The position numbers were made by a program, and so were the translations under genes. The notes beneath the pieces are model-generated. The model was not told the origin of the DNA. It saw nothing but the letters and a program-made list of their open reading frames with translations, and did not search any database. Shown one piece after another: positions 8,207-17,062 of a DNA stretch of 29,252 nucleotides; the stretch's first letter is position 1, and each line of letters starts with the position of its first letter. The stretch covers positions 1 through 29,252 of the forward strand of contig JAZFYD010000188.1 of NCBI GenBank assembly GCA_036443405.1, read 5' to 3'. Origin of the DNA: JAZFYD01 sp036443405. Its GTDB lineage: Bacteria > Planctomycetota > PLA2.

Positions 8207-9871
8207 ATGGCAGGCACTTGGCTCCACCGGTTTGTGATCTACGCGGCGGCGTTGTCGCTGCTCGGGTTCGCCGGCTGCCTCTTCCACTTCTTCGGGAATT
8301 CCGCGCCGGATCCGGCATCTGCGGCGTGGGAAGAGCACATCGTCCTCTTTGTGACGACGCTGTTGGGGGCATCGCTGCTGCACATCGGTGCCTGGATCTG
8401 TAGCTATCGCAAACCTCCGCGCCTGGAATTGGTGCTGGCCGTCGCCCTGGTGGCCCGCCTGATCGTCATGTTCGCGCCGGAAAGCGAGGTTCCGATCGTC
8501 GATGCGGCCCGTATCCGGATCGAGGCCCGACAGGTGCGAGTTGGTCTAAACCCTTATGAGTTCAGTGTTTCTGAGCTTTCGCAAAACGCCGAACCGCCGC
8601 AAGGGATGGACTCCGAAAAGGGCGAACGGTTCATTCTCGCCAGGGGCATCCTGACGGAGTCGCGCGGTCCCCGCGCCGTCGAGGTGGCACGCCCGGACGT
8701 AAGGTCGGACCGCGCGCCGGCAAGCCACTGGGCCGCCGCCGCGGCGGAGTTCTATCGGCAAAATCCGCGATTGGGGCGGGTTTTCATGGCTCTCATCGCC
8801 GATGCGCTGGCAATTTTCTTCCTCGTGCTCGCGCTGGTGGAGCTGAAGAAGCCTACCGGGCTGATCATGCTCTACGCGTGGTCGCCGGTGCTGCTCCACG
8901 AGACCTACGCCGTCGTCTCGCCCGACATCTTCGTGTTGCCCGGGATCGCGTTTCTGATCTGGGCGATCGCCAAGGGGTGGCGCATCGCGATGGCGATTCC
9001 GATCGCGGTTGCAGCCTCGTTCCGGCCGATTTTGGCCATCCTGGCCATTCCGTTTGCCAGACGCCTCGGGTTTCGGGGGTTCTTACTGTTCGCCTTCCTG
9101 GTGGTGTTGCCGCTGACGCCGTTTCTCGCGATCCCGATCCCGGTGGAAAACTACTTCGAGGGTTCGGTCAGCCGCTACTGGCACGGGACGGGTCCTTCTC
9201 TTTTCGAGGGCATGATGCGCCTCGGCGCCGACTCCCTGATTGGCGCGCAAACCTCCAACGGCCTGTTCCTGGCCGGAGTACAGCTGATCCGCGCGGGCGG
9301 ATCGCTGGCGCCGCTGCTCGCGAAAGCGGCAGGGGTCTGCGTGCTGTTGGGCATGGTGATCGCCGCGTGGAGCCACCAAAAGATCCACACGTACCGCTGG
9401 GCCGGTGGCCGCCGGGACCGGCGCTACGCTGCGCTTCTGATGGCGATTGCGGCCATCCTCTACATCTCGCCGTCGCTCACGCCGGGCATGACACTCTGGC
9501 TCTTGCCCGTCCTCATGTTCCGTCCGGCGCTCTCATGGCTGACTCTTCCGGGCTTTTTCGGTCTGACGTATCTGGGCCGCTACACGGCGCCCGTTGGTTC
9601 GGATCTCGTGCTGCCCGAGGGGCCGGTCCCGATGGCGGTGATCATCGGCGGATGCTTTCTCGCCCTGTGGGTGCTCGACCTCAACTGGCGGGACAGACTT
9701 TTCCCCGTCGACGCATGGACGGAGGAGAAATCCCTCTGGGGTATCGACGCGGGAGAATTCGCCGTCGTAGCCCCCGACGCCCAGCGCATGGTCGCTGCGG
9801 AGCCCAAGGAAGAGTTCGCTCCGGACCCGTTCTACGAGCGGACCCCGTCCGGCGACGACGAGTCCTTCTAG
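8207..9871 (+). CDS. Polytopic membrane protein, probable GT-C fold glycosyl(mannosyl)transferase
   Basis: About ten to twelve hydrophobic segments over 554 residues predict an inner-membrane protein. The region after the first helices, VDAARIRIEARQVRVGLNPYEF, resembles the pattern D-x-x-R-Y-x-W-[DE]-G-R-x-x-x-x-G-x-N-P-Y of GT-C mannosyltransferases that use polyprenyl-phosphate sugars. The later LYAWSPVLLHETYAVVSPD matches their L-Y-x-W-x-P-L segment. In this reading the Asp near VDAAR would be the catalytic acid, but the motif is degenerate. ATG 8207 follows GAAAGAG and is preferred to TTG 8177. The C-terminal tail of about 50 residues is soluble and acidic. The role, perhaps glycosylation of an envelope component, is inferred from family resemblance only. 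Confidence 0.6.
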   Translation: MAGTWLHRFVIYAAALSLLGFAGCLFHFFGNSAPDPASAAWEEHIVLFVTTLLGASLLHIGAWICSYRKPPRLELVLAVALVARLIVMFAPESEVPIVDAARIRIEARQVRVGLNPYEFSVSELSQNAEPPQGMDSEKGERFILARGILTESRGPRAVEVARPDVRSDRAPASHWAAAAAEFYRQNPRLGRVFMALIADALAIFFLVLALVELKKPTGLIMLYAWSPVLLHETYAVVSPDIFVLPGIAFLIWAIAKGWRIAMAIPIAVAASFRPILAILAIPFARRLGFRGFLLFAFLVVLPLTPFLAIPIPVENYFEGSVSRYWHGTGPSLFEGMMRLGADSLIGAQTSNGLFLAGVQLIRAGGSLAPLLAKAAGVCVLLGMVIAAWSHQKIHTYRWAGGRRDRRYAALLMAIAAILYISPSLTPGMTLWLLPVLMFRPALSWLTLPGFFGLTYLGRYTAPVGSDLVLPEGPVPMAVIIGGCFLALWVLDLNWRDRLFPVDAWTEEKSLWGIDAGEFAVVAPDAQRMVAAEPKEEFAPDPFYERTPSGDDESF

Positions 9872-9978
9872 CCCCGGGCTAGCGCGGTTCTCGCGCTTCA
9901 AACCGCCGGCCCTCAGGCGGAACCAACGCGGACAAAAACGCAAGCTTCGGTGTCACCCGGAGTGTGGCCCGGCATAGT

Positions 9979-10007
9979 TTGACGGCCTCACGGGGCCCCC
10001 CTATAGT
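9979..10007 (+). promoter_or_regulatory. Candidate sigma-70-type promoter of the nuo operon
   Basis: TTGACG (9979-9984) and TATAGT (10002-10007) are separated by exactly 17 bases, each one or two mismatches from consensus. The predicted start of transcription near 10014 would give a leader of about 38 bases before nuoA. It lies in the only gap in front of a long, tightly packed operon. No clear Shine-Dalgarno precedes nuoA. Confidence 0.65.
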
Positions 10008-10051
10008 TCCCCGAGCTATCCGCTGAAACCGGGCTGAGTTACGCCACTTCG

Positions 10052-10486
10052 ATGCTCTCACTACCCCTGTTGGCCGCCGCCGCGAACACACCGGGCGACT
10101 ACCTGCCCGTGTTGCTCCTGCTGGTGCTCGCGGGTGGACTCTCGACGGTCATGCTTGGCGCTTCCGCGCTGGCCGGCAAATGGGGCAAGAGCAACCCCGC
10201 CAAAGAGTCCGCATACGAGTGCGGCATCGAGGCGGTCGGTCACGCTCACACGCGCTTTTCGGTGAAGTTCTATCTCGTCGCGGTGCTGTTCATCCTGTTC
10301 GACATCGAGGTGGTCTTCCTCTATCCGTGGGCGGTCTACTTCGGCGGTGGCGAGCCGGGCATCTTCGGAGACACGGCAACGCTGCAACGCTTCCTGTTCG
10401 CCGAGATGCTCGTGTTCCTGATCATCCTGTTCCTGGGCTGGTATTGGGTCGTCAAGAAGAAGGCCCTCGACTGGGAGGACGCATGA
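10052..10486 (+). CDS. nuoA: NADH-quinone oxidoreductase subunit A
   Basis: This is a small membrane subunit of complex I at the junction of the quinone-reducing and pumping arms. Its 144 residues are near the usual length. Three transmembrane helices are visible at about 18-40, 73-95 and 113-133. The family loop motif YECGIE (Cys57) is followed by RFSVKFYLVAVLFILFD, with the conserved Asp/Glu in FDIEVVFLYPWA. ATG 10052 is the first start after the promoter at 9979-10007. The stop overlaps the nuoC start as ATGA. A nuoB gene normally follows and does not here. Confidence 0.95.
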   Translation: MLSLPLLAAAANTPGDYLPVLLLLVLAGGLSTVMLGASALAGKWGKSNPAKESAYECGIEAVGHAHTRFSVKFYLVAVLFILFDIEVVFLYPWAVYFGGGEPGIFGDTATLQRFLFAEMLVFLIILFLGWYWVVKKKALDWEDA

Positions 10487-10983
10487 GCGATCTACGGGAG
10501 AAGGTCGCCCTGGTCGCGAAGGGCTTCGACGGCGTGGTCGCCGACGAGGATCTGCGCGGCGGGATCGCCTATCGCTCCGATGCGGCGTCGATCCACGGGT
10601 TCCTGAAAGCGCTCAAGGAGGATCCGGCGCTCAAGTTCGAGATGTTCGTCTACGTGACCGCGAACGACAACTACCTCGACGAGCCGCGGTTCAACGTGAT
10701 CTACCAGGTCCGCTCGCTCGAAAACAACCTGGACGTGCGCGTTCGCGTCCCGGTACCGGGCGAGGATCCGGTCGTTCCGACCATGACGGACCTCTGGTTC
10801 GCCGCGAACTGGATGGAGCGCGAAGTCTGGGACATGTTCGGCATCCGCTTCGAGGGACACCCGAAGTTGGAACGCATCCTGATGTGGGAGGGCTTTGAGG
10901 GCCACCCGCTGCGCAAGGAGTTCCCGCTGCTCGGCAACGTCCGGGGGACGCCGGGATACGTCGGCAAGGGCGGCAAGCGATGA
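10483..10983 (+). CDS. nuoC: NADH-quinone oxidoreductase subunit C (30-kDa type)
   Basis: This is a peripheral-arm subunit of complex I that packs against NuoD and carries no cofactor. ATG 10483 overlaps the nuoA stop (ATGA) and gives 166 residues, the size of a free-standing NuoC rather than the NuoCD fusion found in enterobacteria. The diagnostic C-terminal signature is intact: EREVWDMFGIRFEGHP (about 112-127) followed by RILMWEGFEGHPLRKEFPL (131-149). The stop overlaps nuoD as ATGA. It directly follows nuoA, leaving no room for nuoB. Confidence 0.95.
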   Translation: MSDLREKVALVAKGFDGVVADEDLRGGIAYRSDAASIHGFLKALKEDPALKFEMFVYVTANDNYLDEPRFNVIYQVRSLENNLDVRVRVPVPGEDPVVPTMTDLWFAANWMEREVWDMFGIRFEGHPKLERILMWEGFEGHPLRKEFPLLGNVRGTPGYVGKGGKR

Positions 10984-12200
10984 GCACGACCACGGGTCAG
11001 ATCGACATCGTCCTCGACCGCCCCGAGTCGGCGCGCGGCGAGCACCAGATCCTCAACATGGGGCCGAGCCACCCCAGCACCCACGGCGTCCTCCGCATCA
11101 TCCTCGAACTCGACGGCGAGATGATCGTCAAGGCGGAGCCCATCATCGGCTACCTCCATCGCGCGATGGAGAAGATCGCCGAGTCGATGACGTTCCACAT
11201 GTTCATCCCGTACACGGACCGGCTCGACTACCTCGCGCCGTTGTCGAACAACGTCGCCGTGACGATGGCGCAGGAGCACCTGCTGGGCATCGACGTGCCG
11301 GACCGCGCGAAATCGATCCGCGTCCTGTGCTGCGAGCTCTCGCGCATCAGCTCCCACCTTCTGGGGCTCGGCGCGTTTGCGATGGACGTCGGCGCGATGA
11401 CGGTGTTCCTGTGGTGCTTCCGCGAGCGCGAACGCATCTACACCCTGATCGAGTACCTAACGGGCGCGCGTTTCACGACGAGCTACACGCGCGTCGGCGG
11501 CATGGCGAGCGACATCCCCGAGGGTTGGATCCAGGAACTTAATAATTTCCTGGCCGACTTCCCCGAGCGTGTCGCCGAATTCTCGAACATGTTGAACGCG
11601 AACCGCATCTGGGTCCAGCGCACCAAGGACGTTGGCGTGATCAGCCGTGAGATGGCGATCAACGCCGGCCTCACCGGCCCGAACCTGCGCGGCTCGGGAG
11701 TCGCTTGGGACCTGCGCCGCGAGCGTCCGTATCTCGGGTACGAGCAGTACGACTTCGACGTGATCGTCGGGTCGGTCGGCGACTCGTACGACCGGTACCT
11801 CTGCCGCGTCGAGGAGATGCTCCAGAGTCACAAAATCCTCGTGCAGGCGGTCGACAAGCTCGCCACGGGTCCGATCCGCAACGAGGATCCGAAGATCTCG
11901 CTTCCGGAGAAATCGGAAACCCTCATGGGGATGGAGCAGCTCATCCACCAGTTCATCCTGATCACCGAGGGACAGGATGCGCCGGTCGGCGAGAGCTACT
12001 ACGGCGTCGAGAACCCCAAGGGCGAGCTCGGCTTCTACTTCCGCAGCAAGGGCGGCGGGTATCCGGACCGGATGTTCATCCGGTCGCCGAGTTTCGTGAA
12101 CCTGGCGATTCTGCCGCACTGCATCGAGGGCCGGTACATCTCCGATGTCGTCGCGATCCTGGGTTCCATCGACTTCGTGATGGGGGAGTGCGACCGATGA
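10980..12200 (+). CDS. nuoD: NADH-quinone oxidoreductase subunit D (49-kDa type)
   Basis: This subunit forms the quinone site together with NuoB and is descended from the large subunit of NiFe hydrogenases. Its 406 residues are typical. GPSHPSTHG (28-36) carries the conserved histidines of the quinone-headgroup loop. Other signatures are EPIIGYLHRAMEK, YTDRLDYL and the C-terminal RSPSFVNLAILPHCIEGRY. The hydrogenase metal-binding cysteines are replaced, as is normal for complex I. It is coupled to nuoC and nuoE by ATGA overlaps. Confidence 0.97.
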   Translation: MSTTTGQIDIVLDRPESARGEHQILNMGPSHPSTHGVLRIILELDGEMIVKAEPIIGYLHRAMEKIAESMTFHMFIPYTDRLDYLAPLSNNVAVTMAQEHLLGIDVPDRAKSIRVLCCELSRISSHLLGLGAFAMDVGAMTVFLWCFRERERIYTLIEYLTGARFTTSYTRVGGMASDIPEGWIQELNNFLADFPERVAEFSNMLNANRIWVQRTKDVGVISREMAINAGLTGPNLRGSGVAWDLRRERPYLGYEQYDFDVIVGSVGDSYDRYLCRVEEMLQSHKILVQAVDKLATGPIRNEDPKISLPEKSETLMGMEQLIHQFILITEGQDAPVGESYYGVENPKGELGFYFRSKGGGYPDRMFIRSPSFVNLAILPHCIEGRYISDVVAILGSIDFVMGECDR

Positions 12201-12691
12201 GCGCGAAGGCCGCGCGAGAAGGCAAGTTCTCCAAGGAACTGCACGCCACGATCGAGGACCTGATGACGCGCTACCCGCAGAAGAAGGCGGCGCTGATTCC
12301 GGCCATGCACCTCATCCAGAAGGAACGCGAAGGCTGGTTCAGCAGGGAGACGATCCGCGACACCGCGGAACTCTTCGCCGTCAGCGACGCGCACGTCCAG
12401 GGCGTCGTCGGGTTCTACGACATGTTCCACGCCGATCCCGTCGGGCGCCACGTCGTCCGCCTGTGCAAGACGCTCTCGTGCATGCTGCGCGGCGCGGACG
12501 CCTTGAAGGACCACATCTGCGAGAAGTACGACGTGGAACCGGGCGGCACGACCGACGACGGCACGTTCACGTTCAAGCGGTTCGAGTGCCTCGGCCACTG
12601 CACCACGGCGCCGATGATGCTCGTCGACGAAGAGAAGTACGAAGAGCTGACGCCGTCGAAGATCGACGCGGTTCTAGGGGGACTGTCGTGA
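12197..12691 (+). CDS. nuoE: NADH-quinone oxidoreductase subunit E (24-kDa type)
   Basis: This is a peripheral NADH-module subunit with a thioredoxin-like domain holding the off-pathway [2Fe-2S] cluster N1a. ATG 12197 gives 164 residues. The four ligands are visible as CKTLSC (Cys90, Cys95) and CLGHC (Cys131, Cys135), with the family context SCMLRGAD and GHCTTAPMM. It overlaps nuoD by ATGA and nuoF by GTGA. Confidence 0.96.
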   Translation: MSAKAAREGKFSKELHATIEDLMTRYPQKKAALIPAMHLIQKEREGWFSRETIRDTAELFAVSDAHVQGVVGFYDMFHADPVGRHVVRLCKTLSCMLRGADALKDHICEKYDVEPGGTTDDGTFTFKRFECLGHCTTAPMMLVDEEKYEELTPSKIDAVLGGLS

Positions 12692-13959
12692 TCTCCGAAA
12701 CGCGCATCATGCTCGAGTTCGCCGACGATCCGGCGCAGAAGACACTCGAGACCTATCGCAAGAACGGCGGCTACCAGGCGCTCGAAAAAGCGCTGAAGGA
12801 GATGAAACCCGGCGAGGTGACCGAGGAGGTCCTGAAGTCGGGTCTTCGCGGCCGCGGCGGCGCGGGTTTCCCTTGCGGCCGCAAGTGGCAGTTCGTGCCC
12901 AAGACGGACAAGCCGAAGTACCTCGCGATCAACGCGGACGAGAGCGAGCCGGGGACCTGCAAGGACCGGCAGATCATGGAGCTCGATCCGCACCAGCTGA
13001 TCGAGGGCGCCTTGCTCACGTGTTACGCCATCGGCGCGGAGACCGCGTACATCTACGTGCGCGGCGAGTACCCGCACTCGATCGGCGCGCTCGAAAACGC
13101 GATCGAGGAGGCGCGCGCGGCCGGAATCGTCGGCAAGAAGATCCTCGGCACGAAGTTTCGGTGCGACGTCTGGGTTCACTCCGGCGCCGGCGCGTACATC
13201 TGCGGCGAGGAAACCGCGCTCCTGACGTCCCTGGAAGGCAACCGCGGCTATCCGCGGCTGCGTCCGCCGTTCCCGGCGGTCGAGGGACTTTGGGGTTGCC
13301 CGACGGTCATCAACAACGTCGAGACGATCGCGTGCGTGACCCACATCATCAAGCGCGGCGGCGATTGGTTCGCCGGGCTCGGTTGCGAGGGCTCCACCGG
13401 CACGCGGCTGTTCTGCGTGAGCGGCCACGTGCAAAAGCCGGGGGTCTACGAGTTCGAGTGCGGCAAGTTCACGCTGCGGGAGTTGCTCGAGGACTTTTGC
13501 GGCGGCACGCTTTCCGGCCGGCCGATCAAGGGCGTCATGCCCGGCGGATCGAGCATGCCGGTGTTGCTCCCGGAGGAACTCGACTGCCAGTTCGACATCG
13601 ATTCGGTCGCGAAGACGGGTTCGAGCCTCGGCAGCGGCGCCATCATGGTGTTCGACGACTCGGTCAGCATCCTCGATGCGGCGCTCAACGTCGCGGAGTT
13701 CTACTCCCACGAGAGTTGCGGCCAGTGCACACCGTGCCGCGAAGGCAGCGACTGGGTGCGCAAGATCCTCAAGAAGTTCAAGGACGGCAACGGCACGCAG
13801 CGCGACTGGGACGTCTTGTGGAGCGTGACCGACAACATGGACGGCACGACGATCTGCGCCCTCGCCGAAGCGCTTGTTTGGCCGACGCAGAGCTACTTGA
13901 AGAAGTACGAAGCCGAATTCAAAGCCGCGATGAAGTCCGAAGCGGGAGCGACGGCATGA
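12688..13959 (+). CDS. nuoF: NADH-quinone oxidoreductase subunit F (51-kDa type, NADH/FMN binding)
   Basis: This is the entry point of electrons: it binds NADH and FMN and holds [4Fe-4S] cluster N3. The start is GTG 12688, overlapping the nuoE stop as GTGA, giving 423 residues. GLRGRGGAGFPCGRKW (52-67) and INADESEPGTCKDR (81-94) form the FMN/NADH pocket. GAGAYICGEETALLTSLEG (166-184) is the glycine-rich signature. Cluster ligands are Cys344, Cys347 and Cys350 in ESCGQCTPCREG, plus Cys390. It is coupled to nuoG by ATGA. Confidence 0.97.
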   Translation: MISETRIMLEFADDPAQKTLETYRKNGGYQALEKALKEMKPGEVTEEVLKSGLRGRGGAGFPCGRKWQFVPKTDKPKYLAINADESEPGTCKDRQIMELDPHQLIEGALLTCYAIGAETAYIYVRGEYPHSIGALENAIEEARAAGIVGKKILGTKFRCDVWVHSGAGAYICGEETALLTSLEGNRGYPRLRPPFPAVEGLWGCPTVINNVETIACVTHIIKRGGDWFAGLGCEGSTGTRLFCVSGHVQKPGVYEFECGKFTLRELLEDFCGGTLSGRPIKGVMPGGSSMPVLLPEELDCQFDIDSVAKTGSSLGSGAIMVFDDSVSILDAALNVAEFYSHESCGQCTPCREGSDWVRKILKKFKDGNGTQRDWDVLWSVTDNMDGTTICALAEALVWPTQSYLKKYEAEFKAAMKSEAGATA

Positions 13960-15512
13960 GCGGCAGTGATACCAGCGGCAATGGCAACGGCACCGTGAAG
14001 ATCACGATCGACGGCCAGGAGACGGAGGTGCCCGCGGGCATCAACATCGTCGAGGCGGGTCGTTACGCCGGCACCGAGATTCCGCACTACTGCTACCACC
14101 CGCGGCTCTCCGTGGCGGGCAACTGCCGCATCTGCCTCGTCGAGGTGGAGGGTGTGCCGAAGCTGCAGATCGGCTGCAACACCGCGGTCCGCGAAGGCAT
14201 GGTCATCTACACGAAGAACGATCGCGTTTCGCGCGGCCGCGCGGGCGTGATGGAGTTCCTCCTGGTCAATCACCCGCTCGACTGCACGATCTGCGACCAG
14301 GCGGGCGAGTGCAAGCTGCAGGACTACGCCGTGGATCACGGCGACGGTGTCGCGCGCACGGACTTCGACCGCCTCAACAAACCCAAGAACGTGTCGTGGG
14401 GCGACAAGGTCGTCTTCGACAGCGAGCGCTGCATTCTCTGCACGCGCTGCGTGCGCTTCCTCGACGAGGTCGCGGGCACGGACGAGGTTTCGATCGACCA
14501 TCGCGGCGAGAATGCGGCGCTCATCGTCACCGGCGACGGCCAGCTCACCTCGCCGTATCAGATGAACATCATCGACATCTGCCCGGTCGGCGCGCTCACG
14601 AGCCGCGACTTCCGGTTCAAGTCGCGCCTTTGGTTCATGCGTTTCACGGACACGGTTTGCACTTCCTGCGCGCGTGGTTGCAACGTCACGCTCGGAAGCC
14701 GCGACGACAAGATCCTGCGCATGGTGCCGCGCGACAACCCGGACGTGAACGACTCCTGGATGTGCGATCACGGCCGCCTGCACTACGAGTTCGCCAACGA
14801 CGATTCACGTTTGGCGACGTCGACGGCCGGTGGCAAGACCGTGCCGCATCAGGTCGCCGCGCAGAAGGCGGCGGAGCTTCTGAAGAAAGCGGGCGGCGAA
14901 AACACGCTTTGTGTCGCGTCGCCGTTCATGACGACGGAAGAGCTGTTCGCGCTCAAGGGAGTTTGCGACGCGCTCGGCGTGAAGGACCGCTACTTCCTGA
15001 AGCCGGTGGGCGAAGCCGACGACATGCTCGTGCACCCCGAGAAGTGCCCGAACGCGCGCGGTGCGGCCCTGGCCGGATTCGCGGAGGCGCCTGACGCCTG
15101 GCCCGAGACGGAATACGGCGCGCTTTTGTACGTGGAGCCTCGCGAAGGCGCTGCGTTGCCGGACGAGGTGACCGCGCGCTGCAAGCAGACCGTGGTCTTC
15201 TCGCTGCAAAAGGGCAAAGGCGACGTCCGGTTGCCGCTCACGACCTGGATCGAGAAGGACGGCACGTTCATCAGCGCCGGCGACCGCATCCAGAAGATCG
15301 CGAAGGGCACGACGTTCGATCCGACGATGCTCACCGAGGCCGCGCTGCTCTACCGCATGCACCACGCGCTCGACGAGGGATTCGAAACCCCCGTGACCGC
15401 CGCGCAGGCGTTTGCGCGTTGGGCGGATGAGAACGAGTCCACGAACGGGTTGCGCTGGAAGGACCTCGGCCGCTTCGGTGTGTCGATGGAGACGGCGGAG
15501 GCGGCTGTCTGA
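13956..15512 (+). CDS. nuoG: NADH-quinone oxidoreductase subunit G, short form
   Basis: This is the iron-sulfur wire between FMN and the connecting subunits. ATG 13956 (ATGA with nuoF) gives 518 residues, much shorter than the roughly 700-900 of most NuoG. The cluster domains are complete. [2Fe-2S] ligands are Cys46, 57, 60 and 74. The His/Cys [4Fe-4S] site is His106, Cys110, 113 and 119. The next [4Fe-4S] ligands are Cys159, 162, 165 and 209. An additional four-cysteine N7-type site is Cys235, 238, 242 and 270 (CTSCARGC, MCDHGR). What is reduced is the C-terminal molybdopterin-oxidoreductase-like domain, though a late segment (WIEKDGTFISAGDRIQ) resembling the usual E-K-[DE]-G-T-F-x-N motif remains. 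The last base is shared with nuoH (TGATG). Confidence 0.95.
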   Translation: MSGSDTSGNGNGTVKITIDGQETEVPAGINIVEAGRYAGTEIPHYCYHPRLSVAGNCRICLVEVEGVPKLQIGCNTAVREGMVIYTKNDRVSRGRAGVMEFLLVNHPLDCTICDQAGECKLQDYAVDHGDGVARTDFDRLNKPKNVSWGDKVVFDSERCILCTRCVRFLDEVAGTDEVSIDHRGENAALIVTGDGQLTSPYQMNIIDICPVGALTSRDFRFKSRLWFMRFTDTVCTSCARGCNVTLGSRDDKILRMVPRDNPDVNDSWMCDHGRLHYEFANDDSRLATSTAGGKTVPHQVAAQKAAELLKKAGGENTLCVASPFMTTEELFALKGVCDALGVKDRYFLKPVGEADDMLVHPEKCPNARGAALAGFAEAPDAWPETEYGALLYVEPREGAALPDEVTARCKQTVVFSLQKGKGDVRLPLTTWIEKDGTFISAGDRIQKIAKGTTFDPTMLTEAALLYRMHHALDEGFETPVTAAQAFARWADENESTNGLRWKDLGRFGVSMETAEAAV

Positions 15513-16507
15513 TGGTCGACCTGCTGCTCAAGGTGCTCCACGCGTTCCTGATCGCCGGCTTGGCGCTGCCGCTCTCGGCGGCGGGATTGGTCTGGGCCGA
15601 GCGTCGCGTCAGCGCGTTCATTCAGGACCGTTTGGGGCCCAACCGCGTCGGTCCCTCGGGGCTCCTGCAGCCGATCGCGGACCTCCTGAAGTTCATCTTC
15701 AAGGAGGACGTCGTTCCGGGCCACGTGAACAAGGTGCTCTACATCATCGCGCCGGCACTCACGCTGATCCCTGCGATGATCGTGTTCTGCGTGATCCCGT
15801 ACGCGCGCGGCATGGCGATCGCCAACCTGAACGTCGGCGTTCTCCTGGTGTTCGCGATCAGCTCGCTCGGCGTGTACGGCATCGTGATCGGCGGCTGGGC
15901 GAGCAACAGCAAGTTCAGCCTGTTCGGCGGCGTGCGCGCGAGCGCCCAGATGATCAGCTACGAGCTCGCGCTCGGCCTCTCCGTCATACCCGTGTTCCTG
16001 ATCGTCGGCGAGCTGAACCTCGAGGAGATCGTCGCGTGGCAAAAGGCCAATGTCTGGCTCGTCTTTCCGCTGTTCCCGGCATTCGTGCTGTTTTTGGTTT
16101 CGACCTACGCGGAGACGAACCGGCTGCCGTTCGACTGCCCCGAGGCGGAGACCGAGCTTGTCGCCGGCTACCACACCGAGTTCGGCTCGATGAAGTTCGC
16201 GATGTTCTTCCTCGCGGAGTACATCAACATGATCACGGCGAGCGCGCTTGTCGTGACGCTGTTCTTCGGCGGCTACACCATCCCGTTCTTCGATCTGCCC
16301 GAGGGTATCTGGGGCACCGTGTTGAGCGGCGCCTCGTTCGTGGCGAAGTGCGGCTTCTTCCTGTTCCTCTTCATCTGGGTCCGTTGGACGCTCCCGCGTT
16401 TCCGCTACGACCAGCTCATGGATCTCGGCTGGAAAGCCATGCTTCCGCTGAGCCTGGGTGTGATTGTTTTGGTTGCGGGCGTAAAGGCGTTCTTGTTTGC
16501 GGGGTGA
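15512..16507 (+). CDS. nuoH: NADH-quinone oxidoreductase subunit H
   Basis: This is the membrane subunit that, with NuoA, B and D, encloses the quinone channel and links redox chemistry to pumping. Its 331 residues and about eight or nine helices are typical. The signatures are AERRVSAFIQDRLGPNRVGP (29-48), LLQPIADLLKFIFKED (51-66) and ETNRLPFDCPEAETELVAGY, followed by the E-Y-x-N segment AEYINMI. The ATG shares one base with the nuoG stop; the next gene starts 4 bp after its own stop. Confidence 0.97.
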   Translation: MVDLLLKVLHAFLIAGLALPLSAAGLVWAERRVSAFIQDRLGPNRVGPSGLLQPIADLLKFIFKEDVVPGHVNKVLYIIAPALTLIPAMIVFCVIPYARGMAIANLNVGVLLVFAISSLGVYGIVIGGWASNSKFSLFGGVRASAQMISYELALGLSVIPVFLIVGELNLEEIVAWQKANVWLVFPLFPAFVLFLVSTYAETNRLPFDCPEAETELVAGYHTEFGSMKFAMFFLAEYINMITASALVVTLFFGGYTIPFFDLPEGIWGTVLSGASFVAKCGFFLFLFIWVRWTLPRFRYDQLMDLGWKAMLPLSLGVIVLVAGVKAFLFAG

Positions 16508-16511
16508 TGCC

Positions 16512-17062
16512 ATGGGAGTGAAAACGGTCAAGCGCCCCCGGCTCAGATTCACCGAGCGCATCTACCTCGGCACCGTGGTCAAGGGACTGCGTGCCACGAT
16601 CCGCCACTTCTTCGGCGTGCTCATCGACCGCATGTTCCGTTGGAACAACAAGAAGTTCGCGATCACGATGGAGTACCCGGAGGAGCGCTGGGACTTCAAG
16701 GACAACTTCCGCGGCGCGCCCGCGCTCGTCGTGGACGAGCAGCATCGCGGCAAGTGCGTCGCGTGCCAGATCTGCGAGTTCGTCTGCCCGCCCAAGGCCA
16801 TCACCATTTGGCCGGCGGAGTTCGAGGAGGCCGCCTCGGATCTCGAGAAGAAGATCGAGAAGTACCCGGCGCGGTTCGAGATCGACATGCTGCGCTGCAT
16901 CTACTGCGGCTACTGCGAGGAGGCCTGTCCCGAAGAGGCGATCTTCCTCGTCAAGGAGGCCGAGCTCGTGTACGCGCGGAAGCAGGACTTCGTGCACGAC
17001 AAGGAAAAGCTCTACGAGATGGGCGGCGTCCGGGCGGACCGGATCCGCAAGTGGCAGAACAA

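Noticed and set aside
5945..8383. 812-codon open frame on the minus strand opposite the FG-GAP lipoprotein
   Set aside because: Its sequence is Arg/Glu/Val-rich shadow coding. The plus strand carries seven calcium-loop repeats and a lipobox, so this is a GC-driven antisense frame.
10180..10482. Possible nuoB or NuoC extension in the frame upstream of nuoC
   Set aside because: The frame is a shadow of nuoA, rich in Arg, with no C-C motif; NuoC homology starts after ATG 10483.
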